Below are positions 7,606 through 15,219 of a stretch of DNA of 45,655 bases, in pieces. The position numbers and the translations under genes were made by a program. How positions within the stretch are numbered: position 1 is the stretch's first letter; every line of letters begins with the position of its first letter. The stretch is from an uncultured Bacteroidales bacterium (GTDB lineage: Bacteria > Bacteroidota > Bacteroidia > Bacteroidales > Paludibacteraceae). Where the stretch lies: assembly GCA_946404495.1 (NCBI GenBank), contig CAMJDT010000015.1, forward strand, positions 1-45,655, read 5' to 3'. The notes under the pieces are model-generated. The model saw nothing but the letters and a program-made list of their open reading frames with translations, had not been told where the DNA came from and made no database searches.

Positions 7606-8487
7606 TTAATATGTTATTTTGAAATAGTCCAACAAAGCTTTGTAATGGTCTTGTGCGGTGAGGCAGGTATCACGTAGGTAGCCGTTGGTATCGCCCCAGT
7701 TTTGGAGGCCGCGGTAGTAGAAGAGGCGTAATTCTTCGGTAATGATAAACGGCACTTGTGCGTTTTGCAAACATTGCCAGAAGAGAAGCAGGCGCCCAAC
7801 ACGGCCGTTACCGTCCTGGAACGGATGGATGCGCTCGAAACGCACGTGGAAGTCCAAGATATCGTCAAAGGTCACTTGTTTGAGCGCGTTATAGTCTGAG
7901 AGCAGAGTTTTCATGTGACGATGAACATCCTTTGGTGCAACCGTCTCTTGTTCGCCTACTTCGTTGGCAAGGCGTTTGTAGTCGCCTACAGCAAACCAAT
8001 CCTTACGGCTGTCTGAAGTATTGGCTTTGAGGATGGCGTGAAGTGCTTTGATATGCGCCTCGGTTATCTTATCCGTTGCGTGGTCGATGATATAATCGAT
8101 ACAGCGGAAGTGGTTCACCGTTTCCATGATATCATCGACGGAGGTGTTTTCGGTCGTGATGCCGAGCGTATTGGTCTCAAAGATATAGCGCGTTTGCTCT
8201 TTGGTCAGTTTGCTGCCTTCGATATGATTGGAGTTGTAGGTAAGGTCAATTTGCGTACGATGGTAGATACCACCTTTGAGTTTTGACTCTTTTTCTTCGC
8301 GAAGACGGGTAAGGAGCTCAGAGAGCTTCTTCTTACCTTTCTTGGGCAACACAGCATCCGCGGGAATATTCCATGTTTTGCCTGTCAGAAAGGCTCCATC
8401 TATCTTTCCTTCCGCACAATAGTTACGTGCGGTACGTTCGCTAATGCCGTACTTCTCGGCAAACTGAATAACGGATATATATTCCAT
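7606..8487 (-). CDS. Fic-domain AMP-transferase with N-terminal HTH and built-in inhibitory helix
   Basis: 293 residues. The N-terminus (ISVIQFAEKYGISERTARNY, then KTWNIPADA) is an excisionase/MerR-like winged helix. The Fic core motif HPFQDGNGRVGRLL spans 221-234, with the catalytic histidine at 221 and anion-binding DGNGR. Fic proteins usually transfer AMP to target hydroxyls. The segment SNHIEG (86-91) fits the inhibitory (S/T)xxxE(G/N) motif placed before the Fic domain (class II), so the enzyme should be self-restrained by E90 and needs no separate antitoxin. Cytoplasmic. Driven by the promoter at 8518-8548 and followed closely by two envelope genes of unknown role. Confidence 0.9.
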   Translation of the reverse strand: MEYISVIQFAEKYGISERTARNYCAEGKIDGAFLTGKTWNIPADAVLPKKGKKKLSELLTRLREEKESKLKGGIYHRTQIDLTYNSNHIEGSKLTKEQTRYIFETNTLGITTENTSVDDIMETVNHFRCIDYIIDHATDKITEAHIKALHAILKANTSDSRKDWFAVGDYKRLANEVGEQETVAPKDVHRHMKTLLSDYNALKQVTFDDILDFHVRFERIHPFQDGNGRVGRLLLFWQCLQNAQVPFIITEELRLFYYRGLQNWGDTNGYLRDTCLTAQDHYKALLDYFKITY

Positions 8488-8517
8488 ATCGGCAAACTAT
8501 CTATTCAAATTCCGCTG

Positions 8518-8548
8518 CAAAGGTACGAATTTTTGCCGATACCGGCAA
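8518..8548 (-). promoter_or_regulatory. fic promoter
   Basis: Minus strand: TTGCCGGTAT (TTG 8548-8546), 20-bp spacer, TACCTTTG (8525-8518), 30 bases before the ATG. A ~60-bp block just upstream (8550-8608) is nearly identical to 10559-10617 upstream of an AbiEi promoter. Confidence 0.75.
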
Positions 8549-8549
8549 G

Positions 8550-8608
8550 TTTTTGGGCGAAAAAATGTGATTTTTCTTTACTTCGAACGATTATTACTGC
8601 ATTTTTTT
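8550..8608. repeat. Repeat block Q, copy 1
   Basis: About 60 bp starting CAAGTTTTTGGG and containing CTTTACTTCGAACGATTATT and ACTGCATTTTT. It matches 10559-10617 almost base for base, differing by one or two small indels and a GC/CG swap. The first ~20 bases also recur at 15108. Confidence 0.8.
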
Positions 8609-8639
8609 GCAGATATCATTCATCGAAACGAAGGAGCGA

Positions 8640-8745
8640 CTACGGATGTTTGAAATCAATCGGCAGTGTGTATCTCATTGGAGCATATTCTCCATAGATT
8701 TCTTTTCTTGTGTAGTGTTTCATATTATTCTATTATTATCTGTCA
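8640..8745 (-). pseudogene. Truncated gene start plus tail copied from the sanA-like locus
   Basis: The stretch 8697-8743 repeats 12547-12590: it holds the last codons of the sanA-like gene (ATA ATA ATA GAA TAA) followed two bases later by ATG AAA CAC TAC ACA. Here the second frame runs to 28 codons (8723-8640; MKHYTRKEIYGEYAPMRYTL then PIDFKHP, stop); at 12574 it stops after nine residues. This is best read as a partial duplication with a broken gene start. A genuine 27-residue peptide is possible but has no support beyond the open frame. Confidence 0.55.
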
Positions 8746-8757
8746 TAACAGGAATCA

Positions 8758-9120
8758 TTATTTAGTTATCCACCAACCCAGGGCGACGAGGCTGATGCCT
8801 AAGAGAACGCTTCCGAGAATATACAGGAGAAACATTGCATAGGCATTATTTTGCAGGAGGAGGAGACTTTCTTTCGAAAAGGTAGAAAAAGTCGTGAAGC
8901 CGCCGCAGAAACCAACCATCAACAGCAACGTCCAATCCTGCGAGAGACGGTTGCTCCAACCGATTATTAGACCGATGAGCAGGCAGCCTACCATATTTAC
9001 AGCAAAAGTGGGCCACGGGAAGGCTAAATCGGTGCGAAATAGCAACGAGACTCCATAACGCAATGCACCGCCCACAAAACTGCCGACACCCACCAATACT
9101 ATATTACGAAAAAGATCCAT
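8758..9120 (-). CDS. crcB: CrcB/Fluc fluoride channel
   Basis: 120 residues with four membrane segments, the standard size for Fluc. Family landmarks: GVGSFVGGALRYG near the N-terminus, NMVGCLLIG in helix 2 (conserved Asn), and GFCGGFTTFSTFS in helix 3, which supplies the phenylalanine and threonine fluoride-coordinating region and the central Na+ site. It works as an antiparallel dimer in the inner membrane and lets F- leave the cell. Its ATG is 2 bases after the stop of the AbiEii gene, so it is co-transcribed with a toxin-antitoxin pair. No fluoride riboswitch was recognised upstream. Confidence 0.93.
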   Translation of the reverse strand: MDLFRNIVLVGVGSFVGGALRYGVSLLFRTDLAFPWPTFAVNMVGCLLIGLIIGWSNRLSQDWTLLLMVGFCGGFTTFSTFSKESLLLLQNNAYAMFLLYILGSVLLGISLVALGWWITK

Positions 9121-9122
9121 CG

Positions 9123-9890
9123 TTATGCTAAAAATCTCAATATTGTTTCACTCTTATGCGAATCGAAGAGGAGGTGCTCGAAGTCGCGTTGTTTCATCTT
9201 CAAGTCTGTTTTGGAAAGCGTTTCTCGCAAAGCAGCAGATAGTTGCTCTCGGTTGGCGATACCCTTTTGCTGTTGGAGGAAAGCGTAGTCGGGTTCTGTG
9301 CGTTGCATGAGGAAGAGTACATCGTAGAAGTCGCGACCTTTTTGGCGTGTGAGTAGTGCGCAGAGTTTCATGGAGAGAAGTACGCTGAGCGGCGGCACAG
9401 GCACAGGGAACGAGAAGCCGTTACGCTGCACGATAGCCATTTCGCGTGGATAGTTGATGCCTTGATCTTGCGCCTCGATTTTCATCAGGAAACGTTCCTC
9501 ACGATGTCCGGTCAGTTGGAGAGCGAATAGTAACTCGGGAAAATAGACGTTACTACGGAAAGCAGTAAGATGAGCGTTCTCTTTGTTGCGGAGTTCTGCA
9601 TTTAGACCTTGCAGTTTTAGGTACTTGACTAACTCATCGGACATCTGCCGGAACTCATCTTCGCTGATGCCTTTGCAGTCAAAATCCAAGTCCTCGGAGA
9701 AGCGGTCAATGCCTTGAATCAGTCGCAAGTTGGTGCCGCCGATAAAGATTAACTTCGCAGCATAAGGCGAACGGGCAATCCACTCCAACGCCAACAATTC
9801 CACGTATTCCTTGAGCATATGCTTCTGGAAATTGGCATTCTGCGCTATGTACGGCGGGTAGAAACCGCGTATATATTCCATATCAATCAT
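9123..9890 (-). CDS. AbiEii-type nucleotidyltransferase toxin (pair 1)
   Basis: 255 residues. Nucleotidyltransferase signature GGTNLRLIQG (51-60) followed by RFSEDLDFD (63-71), giving the G-G/S and two-aspartate metal site, and later MKLCALLTRQKGRDFYDV, the lysine and RD..D block typical of AbiEii/MenT-type toxins. Such enzymes add nucleotides to tRNA or related targets and stop growth until restrained by the partner AbiEi; the pair can abort phage infection. The start overlaps the AbiEi stop by ATGA, implying translational coupling. crcB follows at once. Confidence 0.85.
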   Translation of the reverse strand: MIDMEYIRGFYPPYIAQNANFQKHMLKEYVELLALEWIARSPYAAKLIFIGGTNLRLIQGIDRFSEDLDFDCKGISEDEFRQMSDELVKYLKLQGLNAELRNKENAHLTAFRSNVYFPELLFALQLTGHREERFLMKIEAQDQGINYPREMAIVQRNGFSFPVPVPPLSVLLSMKLCALLTRQKGRDFYDVLFLMQRTEPDYAFLQQQKGIANREQLSAALRETLSKTDLKMKQRDFEHLLFDSHKSETILRFLA

Positions 9891-10504
9891 AAGTCGTAGG
9901 CTTTTAGTAATAAATGTATTCGCTTATTAAGGATAGGGCTGTTGATGCGTTCTAAGTATTCTAATAGTCGTTCCTTGTTCAGTTCGTCGTGCATCCAGTC
10001 TTCGTCGAAACGCAGTTCATGCATCTCGTCGAGCGTGGAATACTGCGGATAGAGGTAGAGCAGGTCGATAATGGCTTTCTCCGGCGTTGCCATCATATAC
10101 TGCTTAGCGTCACGCATAGTCTTCGGCTCGAAGCCCCAGAACAAGCGTGGACGGATAGTCTGGTAACTGAACTGCCCGAAGGCGTTTTCGTAGCGGCAGG
10201 TCTTTTGCGTTGTCACGCTCGTTATCTCCACGACCGCTTCCGGGATAATGCCGTAGAACGACAGCGCTGTGTGCAGGCTGATGTACGAAGGCACACAAAT
10301 CTTACCGGCGATAAACCGAGCATAGTCGGCTTGTCGGATATAATCCGCGAAGGCATACCAACCTTGACGAAGCGGCACGATGTAGCCTGAGCGTTGCCAT
10401 TGATGCAAGTTCGACCGATTGAAAGTCGGTACGATAGCATGCACTTGGTGTATAGAAAAACAGCCCAACGAATGCCATTGATTATAGAACTGGGTGTATG
10501 TCAT
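9887..10504 (-). CDS. AbiEi-type antitoxin (pair 1)
   Basis: 205 residues from the ATG at 10504; the open frame extends 55 codons further but that part contains the promoter and a repeat. N-terminal winged-helix region (HQVHAIVPTFNRSNLHQWQR then GYIVPLRQGWYAF) fits the DNA-binding domain of AbiEi antitoxins, which repress their own promoter. The remaining part (SLHTALSFYGIIPE, ATPEKAIIDLLYLYP) matches the conserved C-terminal antitoxin region. First gene of the abiEi-abiEii-crcB transcript. Confidence 0.85.
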   Translation of the reverse strand: MTYTQFYNQWHSLGCFSIHQVHAIVPTFNRSNLHQWQRSGYIVPLRQGWYAFADYIRQADYARFIAGKICVPSYISLHTALSFYGIIPEAVVEITSVTTQKTCRYENAFGQFSYQTIRPRLFWGFEPKTMRDAKQYMMATPEKAIIDLLYLYPQYSTLDEMHELRFDEDWMHDELNKERLLEYLERINSPILNKRIHLLLKAYDL

Positions 10505-10530
10505 TTGTGCGATTTGTTCTAAAAACGCTG

Positions 10531-10561
10531 CAAAATTACAACATTTTTGGAATATATGCAA
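10531..10561 (-). promoter_or_regulatory. Promoter of AbiE pair 1
   Basis: Minus strand: TTGCATATATTCC (TTG 10561-10559), 20-bp spacer, TAATTTTG (10538-10531), 26 bases before the ATG. The 49 bp from 10528 are nearly identical to 15077-15125. Confidence 0.8.
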
Positions 10562-10617
10562 GTTTTTGGGGCAAAAAATGTGATTTTCTTTACTTCGAAC
10601 GATTATTACTGCATTTT
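10559..10617. repeat. Repeat block Q, copy 2
   Basis: Near-identical partner of 8550-8608. It fills the space between the AbiE promoter and the stop codon of the preceding lipoprotein gene (10624), so the block ends almost exactly at a gene end. Confidence 0.8.
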
Positions 10618-10623
10618 TGCCGA

Positions 10624-11646
10624 TTAAGGCAGGGTACTGATGATTTCTTCTTTGTGTTCGCGAACCCATGTGAGCCAGCTTTCATCTCTATCGTCCTCGA
10701 AATCTCCGATCATCCATTCAGGCAATAAGCGGGCAACGGCCTCTCTGAAATAAACGGAATCGTAATAGAAAAACATCGGGCAATAGACTTCATAAATGAT
10801 TTCCGCAGGCCAGCCATCCGCCCACCCATACATGGTGATATATGCGTCACGGAAAAGGGGATTTTCTTTGGCGCGGGGAATAGCCAAACTGTCTATCACA
10901 ATAGAACGGTCAATGTACGGGTAATACTCCTTGTAGTACACAATAAACTGGTCTTTGTTTTTCGGCATAGCATCCAGTAACTGCTCGTCGGGAATACTGT
11001 CCCCGGCCATTATCTGCTTGTGCAGCCAATATAGTTTTTCGTTATAGTCTCTTTCATTAAAATATGACTTCGCGCCGTGGTCGTAATGGCGGAGGGTAGT
11101 ATCTGTGTGGGACAGAGGGACAAACGTATCAGCAATGAGGTATCTGGTTTCGGATAGTTCGATCAAAAGCGTGTCGTAGGAAGAGTTATGCTCTTTGCTA
11201 TAAGAATCATATTTATGCAACACATAGTTGTTGTATTCCTGAATGACAATGGTGTCGCCACGAGTCAGATACTTACTATCATATTCATAAATCATTTGTG
11301 TGGAGTCCATTAAATCCAGGTATTCAGGAAGCGTTATTATCGGATGTTTCTCCAAGAAATCGGCAATAGTGGTATCTTGCAAGTTGACTAAGACCAAATA
11401 GCCCGTAACATCATACCACGCCTCGTACAATCGACCGGAAGGATCCGGTTGTCGGGCAGGGCATATACCGTCTTCGTACCAAGAATCGGTATTGTATCTT
11501 TGACGCCAATAATCCGCAATGCATTTGATAAAAACACTATCTGATACGTTCGCCGATTGCGTCGCAGATGTGCTTTCCGTTGTCGTGCCTCTGTGACAAG
11601 CCGTCAGGAAGAGGCAGGCGAGAAGGATGTGGGTGAGGTGTTTCAT
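10624..11646 (-). CDS. Lipoprotein, unknown function
   Basis: 340 residues beginning MKHLTHILLACLFLTACHRG; LTAC is a lipobox with the lipidated cysteine at 17. The mature part is polar and acidic, rich in Tyr, Asp and Trp, with WLHKQIMAGDSIPDEQLLDA and a C-terminal ARLLPEWMIGDFEDD region. No domain recognised. 11 bp behind the 11658 membrane gene, so probably in the AbiE-pair-2/sanA-like transcript. Its final codon touches repeat block Q. Confidence 0.7.
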   Translation of the reverse strand: MKHLTHILLACLFLTACHRGTTTESTSATQSANVSDSVFIKCIADYWRQRYNTDSWYEDGICPARQPDPSGRLYEAWYDVTGYLVLVNLQDTTIADFLEKHPIITLPEYLDLMDSTQMIYEYDSKYLTRGDTIVIQEYNNYVLHKYDSYSKEHNSSYDTLLIELSETRYLIADTFVPLSHTDTTLRHYDHGAKSYFNERDYNEKLYWLHKQIMAGDSIPDEQLLDAMPKNKDQFIVYYKEYYPYIDRSIVIDSLAIPRAKENPLFRDAYITMYGWADGWPAEIIYEVYCPMFFYYDSVYFREAVARLLPEWMIGDFEDDRDESWLTWVREHKEEIISTLP

Positions 11647-11657
11647 CGCGTATAATT

Positions 11658-12527
11658 CTAAGGGTTAATATTGTTATTTGTTTTATGAAAGGCGGAATAT
11701 TGGGTGCTATCTGCCCAAGCGCGATAGAAGTGTGTATGTTTATCGAAAGTGACAATAAAACTGTCCAAAGGCACTACGCCGTGAAACATTTCTTCGTATT
11801 CTGCATACTGCGTAAAAGGAAAGCTGCCGATCACAAAGTACACACTATCGTTGGCAATATAAGTAAATTGCAGATATCCACCTGTAGAAAAGGCATCCGG
11901 GTAAAAATGAAAATCTACAGATGCCATCCATTTCTCGGGTGGAAACTCCGTGCGGAACCAATAGCGTCCCGGATTGTTCGTGTAGGAAGCTACCAACGGA
12001 TATTTCGGAGAGGCCTGCTTAATTTTATCCGAATCAACTCCGAATATGGCAGAACGGCCTAATGAATCAATAATCAGTTCCCAGTCCAATGTGCTTTTGG
12101 GTAGTTCGATATAATTGGAATGTGGCGGAAAGACAGATGTGTATTTCTCAAAGATGATTCTGTCTTGCCAAATGGTTATTGTGTCATCGTTCGGCAGCGT
12201 GTAGTAAAAGCGGGCATTATTATTATGTATTTCAGTTATTATCAAACCGATAGGAATAGCAAGAAATGTTATTATTGACCAGGTAAGCAATACCTTTTCC
12301 GGCCGATTGACACGTTTGTGTGTATCCCAAAAGACAAAAATCACCCCTGCTAATAATACCAATGCCGGCAATATGCCGAATAAGATGCAAAACGCCAAAA
12401 AAGGGCGTACCCCCATATCCCATGAAAACAGGATGGCGGCTATATCCGCAATAGTCGCTACAAGGAGAATAATCAGATGCGGCCAGTAATTATGGTCAGG
12501 AGTTCTTATGAAAGATTGGCGATTCAT
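11658..12527 (-). CDS. Membrane protein with exported C-terminal domain, unknown
   Basis: 289 residues. Four hydrophobic segments in the first ~105 residues (LIILLVATIADIAAILF, FLAFCILFGILPALVLL, VLLAGVIFVFW, IITFLAIPIGLIITEI), then a soluble region of about 180 residues rich in aromatic beta strands. Same topology and size as the 5839-6669 protein, with a similar YWFRTEFPPE...YLQFTY spacing, so possibly a distant paralogue. The ATG has an unusually strong ribosome-binding site, AAAGGAGG at about 12 bases, whereas most genes here lack one. Function unknown. Confidence 0.7.
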   Translation of the reverse strand: MNRQSFIRTPDHNYWPHLIILLVATIADIAAILFSWDMGVRPFLAFCILFGILPALVLLAGVIFVFWDTHKRVNRPEKVLLTWSIITFLAIPIGLIITEIHNNNARFYYTLPNDDTITIWQDRIIFEKYTSVFPPHSNYIELPKSTLDWELIIDSLGRSAIFGVDSDKIKQASPKYPLVASYTNNPGRYWFRTEFPPEKWMASVDFHFYPDAFSTGGYLQFTYIANDSVYFVIGSFPFTQYAEYEEMFHGVVPLDSFIVTFDKHTHFYRAWADSTQYSAFHKTNNNINP

Positions 12528-12544
12528 AGGGCTAATAACCTCCT

Positions 12545-12574
12545 TTAGATTTCTTGTGTTGTGTAGTGTTTCAT
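12545..12574 (-). pseudogene. Truncated start MKHYTTQEI* between sanA-like and membrane genes
   Basis: Two bases after the sanA-like stop comes ATG AAA CAC TAC ACA, then a stop after nine residues; the AAAGGAGG ribosome site of the next gene overlaps its end. The start and the preceding 20 bases recur at 8723-8745. Either a leader peptide or a relic. Confidence 0.4.
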
Positions 12575-12575
12575 A

Positions 12576-13211
12576 TTATTCTATTATTATCGGTTCGCCG
12601 AGGAAGTGAGGTTGTTTGCCGGTATAGACATCCAGAACGGCTTTGGTTCGTGCGAGCCATTCGCGGACAATCATGCGGATTTGCCAACGACGTAATTGCA
12701 CATCGGGTGCATTGAACGCCACGACGTCGAGTCCTTTGCGGGTAGCGATATACAGGGCGCGTTCGTTGTGGAAGGGCTGTGAGATGATAGTAAAGGACGA
12801 AAGTCCGAACACCTCTTTGGCGCGAACCATCGAATCGTACGTGCGAAATCCGGCATAGTCGAGATAAATGGCATTATAGGGAAGACCAGCGGCGATGAGA
12901 TCTTCCTTGATACATGTCGGTTCATCGTAGGTAGCGCGCGAGTTGTCGCCGCTTACCAGCACCCGTTCAATCTTTCCTGCCTTATACAATGCCGCGCACG
13001 CCTCGATACGATTGATGTAAAAAGGATTCGGATTGCCCTTCCTGCCTTTGGGGTTTGTGCCGAGAAGTACGCCGACGCGATTAAATGGAATGGCAGAGAC
13101 GTCATCGTACATCCGATCTTTAGCGGTATTGACAACCGCCCGATTGGAGCCAATAATACCTATCGTCAGGACGACGAACAAGGCGAGGAAGATATAGAGG
13201 AGGCGTTTCAT
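12576..13211 (-). CDS. SanA/DUF218-family envelope protein
   Basis: 211 residues with an N-terminal membrane anchor MKRLLYIFLALFVVLTIGIIG followed by SNRAVVNTAK and DDVSAIPFNRVGVLLGT. The DUF218 core shows GVLLGTNPKG, a YINRIEACAALYKAGKIERV helix, LVSGDN and ISQPFHNERALYIA. SanA proteins of enterobacteria affect envelope permeability (vancomycin exclusion); their chemistry is unproven. It lies 12 bp behind the AbiEii gene of pair 2 on the same strand, so toxin-antitoxin and envelope gene appear co-transcribed. Confidence 0.85.
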   Translation of the reverse strand: MKRLLYIFLALFVVLTIGIIGSNRAVVNTAKDRMYDDVSAIPFNRVGVLLGTNPKGRKGNPNPFYINRIEACAALYKAGKIERVLVSGDNSRATYDEPTCIKEDLIAAGLPYNAIYLDYAGFRTYDSMVRAKEVFGLSSFTIISQPFHNERALYIATRKGLDVVAFNAPDVQLRRWQIRMIVREWLARTKAVLDVYTGKQPHFLGEPIIIE

Positions 13212-13223
13212 AGGGGTATGTTG

Positions 13224-14123
13224 TTAGTTGAAACAATTCTTGAGTTTTTCGACTTCGGATTCAAGTTTGGCGGGGTTTTGCTTTTTGAGTTTGGCAAGGT
13301 TGACCAACTTCCATTGGATAGACGGATAGTCTTTGAAATACGCAAACTTGTAATTTTCCCAAATAGGATTGCCTTGTTCAAAACTGATTAAGAAGCGTTT
13401 GTCTGCATCCGTGAGCAAGGCATTTACGTCTTGAATTAGTTTTATACGTGTTGCCTCAAACTCTTCGTACGAAAATGCGACATCCGTCATTCCTATGAAT
13501 TGGTTTGCCAAGGCTTCATGTTGGTCGATAAGTGCCGGAGACAATGATTCGTGGATAGGTCGGTCGCTACCAAGAAGGCAAAAAAGAAGTCCCTCACGTA
13601 CCTCGCTTAACGGCAAATCCATATATTTGATATCAAACAGGTCGCGCGGATGTTGGCGTGACAAAGCCGCAGCAATTTTACCTCCGTAGAGTAACGTGAG
13701 CGGGACGATTTGTGCTTTGCAAGATAATCTAAACTCAGATTTCGCTTTCTCGCATAATGGCAAAGTTATTACTTCGCCTCCGATAATCCCACGTTTGGTT
13801 TGATTTACTTCAATTTTAATCTGATATCCATGATACTCACAGAGAAGTTTACATGTGGCATATTTCGGAACGATATGTAGTCCATGAATACTATTCTTTG
13901 CCTTCTCTGCTATTGATGATAAATGTGAATTGATATCATTGAGACTCTCCTCTCGACCGGCTAATGGTATGTATGTCAAATCAATATCCACGGAATAGCG
14001 TGGCATGTCTTTGAAAAAAAGGTTGATTGCGCTTCCTCCATGCACGGCAAATACTCGCTCGTCCATTACGAAAGGTAATATGCGGAGCAGTAACTCCACT
14101 TTATTTCTATATACATTATTCAT
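13224..14123 (-). CDS. AbiEii-type nucleotidyltransferase toxin (pair 2)
   Basis: 299 residues. HGGSAINLFFKDMPRYSVDI then DLTY gives the nucleotidyltransferase G-G-S (29-31) and paired aspartates (D46, D48). LYGGKIAAALSRQHPRDLFD is the second conserved lysine/RD..D block. Longer than and clearly diverged from the AbiEii of pair 1, with a lysine-rich C-terminal tail (LAKLKKQNPAKLESEVEKLK). Its start overlaps the AbiEi gene by 8 bp, so it is translationally coupled. Expected role: growth-arresting nucleotidyltransferase controlled by the upstream antitoxin. Confidence 0.87.
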   Translation of the reverse strand: MNNVYRNKVELLLRILPFVMDERVFAVHGGSAINLFFKDMPRYSVDIDLTYIPLAGREESLNDINSHLSSIAEKAKNSIHGLHIVPKYATCKLLCEYHGYQIKIEVNQTKRGIIGGEVITLPLCEKAKSEFRLSCKAQIVPLTLLYGGKIAAALSRQHPRDLFDIKYMDLPLSEVREGLLFCLLGSDRPIHESLSPALIDQHEALANQFIGMTDVAFSYEEFEATRIKLIQDVNALLTDADKRFLISFEQGNPIWENYKFAYFKDYPSIQWKLVNLAKLKKQNPAKLESEVEKLKNCFN

Positions 14124-14877
14124 ATTCAGCCAAATCAGTAGGTATAGTCATATCATATTGTTTGATGTATTTGCCTTTGGGCACGATCATCTTTCGTCCA
14201 CTACCAAAATCAATTTTCGACTTGTCAATGTCTTCTACCCATGCAAAGTTTGTCTTCTCTGCCATATACATAAATAAACGTTTGACTTTGACGGAAGAGC
14301 ATCGTTCCAATAAGGATTGCACCAAATCAGGGCGCAAGGTAGAGAGCATTTCCATGACATAGTACACATCTAACAAAGAAGACCGGATACTCGGCATATT
14401 CAACCACTCCATCATCGCCCGCTCGGGACTTGAGACCAATAACGGTCGTCCATTCACCATCTGTGTCTCAACACCAAGCAAGTCATCGCCTAAAAATGAT
14501 GTAGTTTGATACTTTACTATCATTTCCCACGTGCCTTGTAACAGCCATTCCGGCAATTTGTGGTCATTATCGGTAAAAAGGAAAGCAACCGATTTTCCCA
14601 TTGGCACATAGTGACTATAACCGCGTAATTCCAAAGCACTTCTGGCTCCGACGATACATTGTTTGCTTAACTGTGTATTGTAACAAGATATTGCGCTATA
14701 AAGTGTTGGATGGCTTCCTGCAATCTTATATACGCCGCGTGCAATCCGCTCCAACCATCCGCTTTGAAGATACTTGAACTGTTGTTTGCTGTCCAAACCT
14801 TGTTGACTCAACCAATTCCCGAACAGTAATCCATCTAGTCCAACCATTTCTGTTATTTGCTTAATTTTAGTTGCCAT
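14116..14877 (-). CDS. AbiEi-type antitoxin (pair 2)
   Basis: 253 residues from the ATG at 14877; a TTG three codons earlier is possible. N-terminal helix-turn-helix region (KQQFKYLQSGWLERIARGVY, KIAGSHPTLYSA), then SAISCYNTQLSKQCIVGARS with the ALELRGY motif seen in AbiEi proteins, and SSPERAMMEWLNMP. It should bind the inverted repeats at its promoter and neutralise AbiEii. The promoter is 14915-14946 inside repeat block P. First gene of a five-gene run: abiEi, abiEii, sanA-like, membrane protein, lipoprotein. Confidence 0.87.
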   Translation of the reverse strand: MATKIKQITEMVGLDGLLFGNWLSQQGLDSKQQFKYLQSGWLERIARGVYKIAGSHPTLYSAISCYNTQLSKQCIVGARSALELRGYSHYVPMGKSVAFLFTDNDHKLPEWLLQGTWEMIVKYQTTSFLGDDLLGVETQMVNGRPLLVSSPERAMMEWLNMPSIRSSLLDVYYVMEMLSTLRPDLVQSLLERCSSVKVKRLFMYMAEKTNFAWVEDIDKSKIDFGSGRKMIVPKGKYIKQYDMTIPTDLAEYE

Positions 14878-14914
14878 ATTCGCCAATAATGCCGTTAATT
14901 TTCGAAATTTTGCG

Positions 14915-14946
14915 CAAAATTACACATTTTAATTGAATTATGCAAA
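14915..14946 (-). promoter_or_regulatory. Promoter of AbiE pair 2 in block P (copy 2)
   Basis: Minus strand: TTTGCATAATTC (14946-14943 for TTTG), 20-bp spacer, TAATTTTG (14922-14915), 37 bases before the ATG at 14877. Nearly 90 percent identical over ~80 bp to 5695-5782. Confidence 0.8.
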
Positions 14947-15006
14947 TATTTTCTACACTTTTTAATAAAAAGCTACATTTTTTGCCGATATGAGGGGGTA
15001 AAATAT

Positions 15007-15054
15007 CTAATGTAGTTCAAAGTTAATAGGTAACGTGTGGAGGAGGCGTTTCAT
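15007..15054 (-). pseudogene. Truncated start MKRLLHT... behind an intact promoter
   Basis: Sixteen codons including stop. The promoter TTGCATATGTTCC-N-TAATTTTG (15110-15080) is a copy of the AbiE pair 1 promoter, 25 bases upstream. Nothing recognisable follows. Suggests that a gene was deleted or replaced behind its promoter. Confidence 0.5.
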
Positions 15055-15149
15055 GTGTCGATTCAATATAATATTGCTGCAAAATTACAACATTTTTGGA
15101 ACATATGCAAGTTTTTGGGCAAAATATTTTACTTTTTTTGATGAATATC

Positions 15150-15180
15150 TTGCATATATGAGAAAAAAGTCGTATCTTTG
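15150..15180 (+). promoter_or_regulatory. bglX promoter
   Basis: TTGCATATATG (TTG 15150-15152), 20-bp spacer, TATCTTTG (15173-15180). Start codon 39 bases after the box. Confidence 0.8.
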
Positions 15181-15219
15181 CAGCACGAAGAGATATGTTT
15201 ATTCTAAAAACAGGAATCT

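Larger units (their letters stand above)
14878..15219. other. Divergent promoter region with repeat blocks and a truncated gene start
   Basis: Contains the AbiE pair 2 promoter (14915-14946) in block P copy 2 (14912-14998), a relic reading frame MKRLLHTLPINFELH* (15054-15007, minus) with its own intact promoter (15080-15110, minus) and part of block Q (15108-15128), and the bglX promoter (15150-15180, plus). The relic starts like the sanA-like protein (MKRLL) but is cut after seven residues. Confidence 0.7.

Noticed and set aside
10505..10669. 55-residue N-terminal extension of AbiEi (pair 1)
   Set aside because: This stretch contains a good promoter and repeat Q and would overlap the lipoprotein gene; the ATG at 10504 fits the family start.
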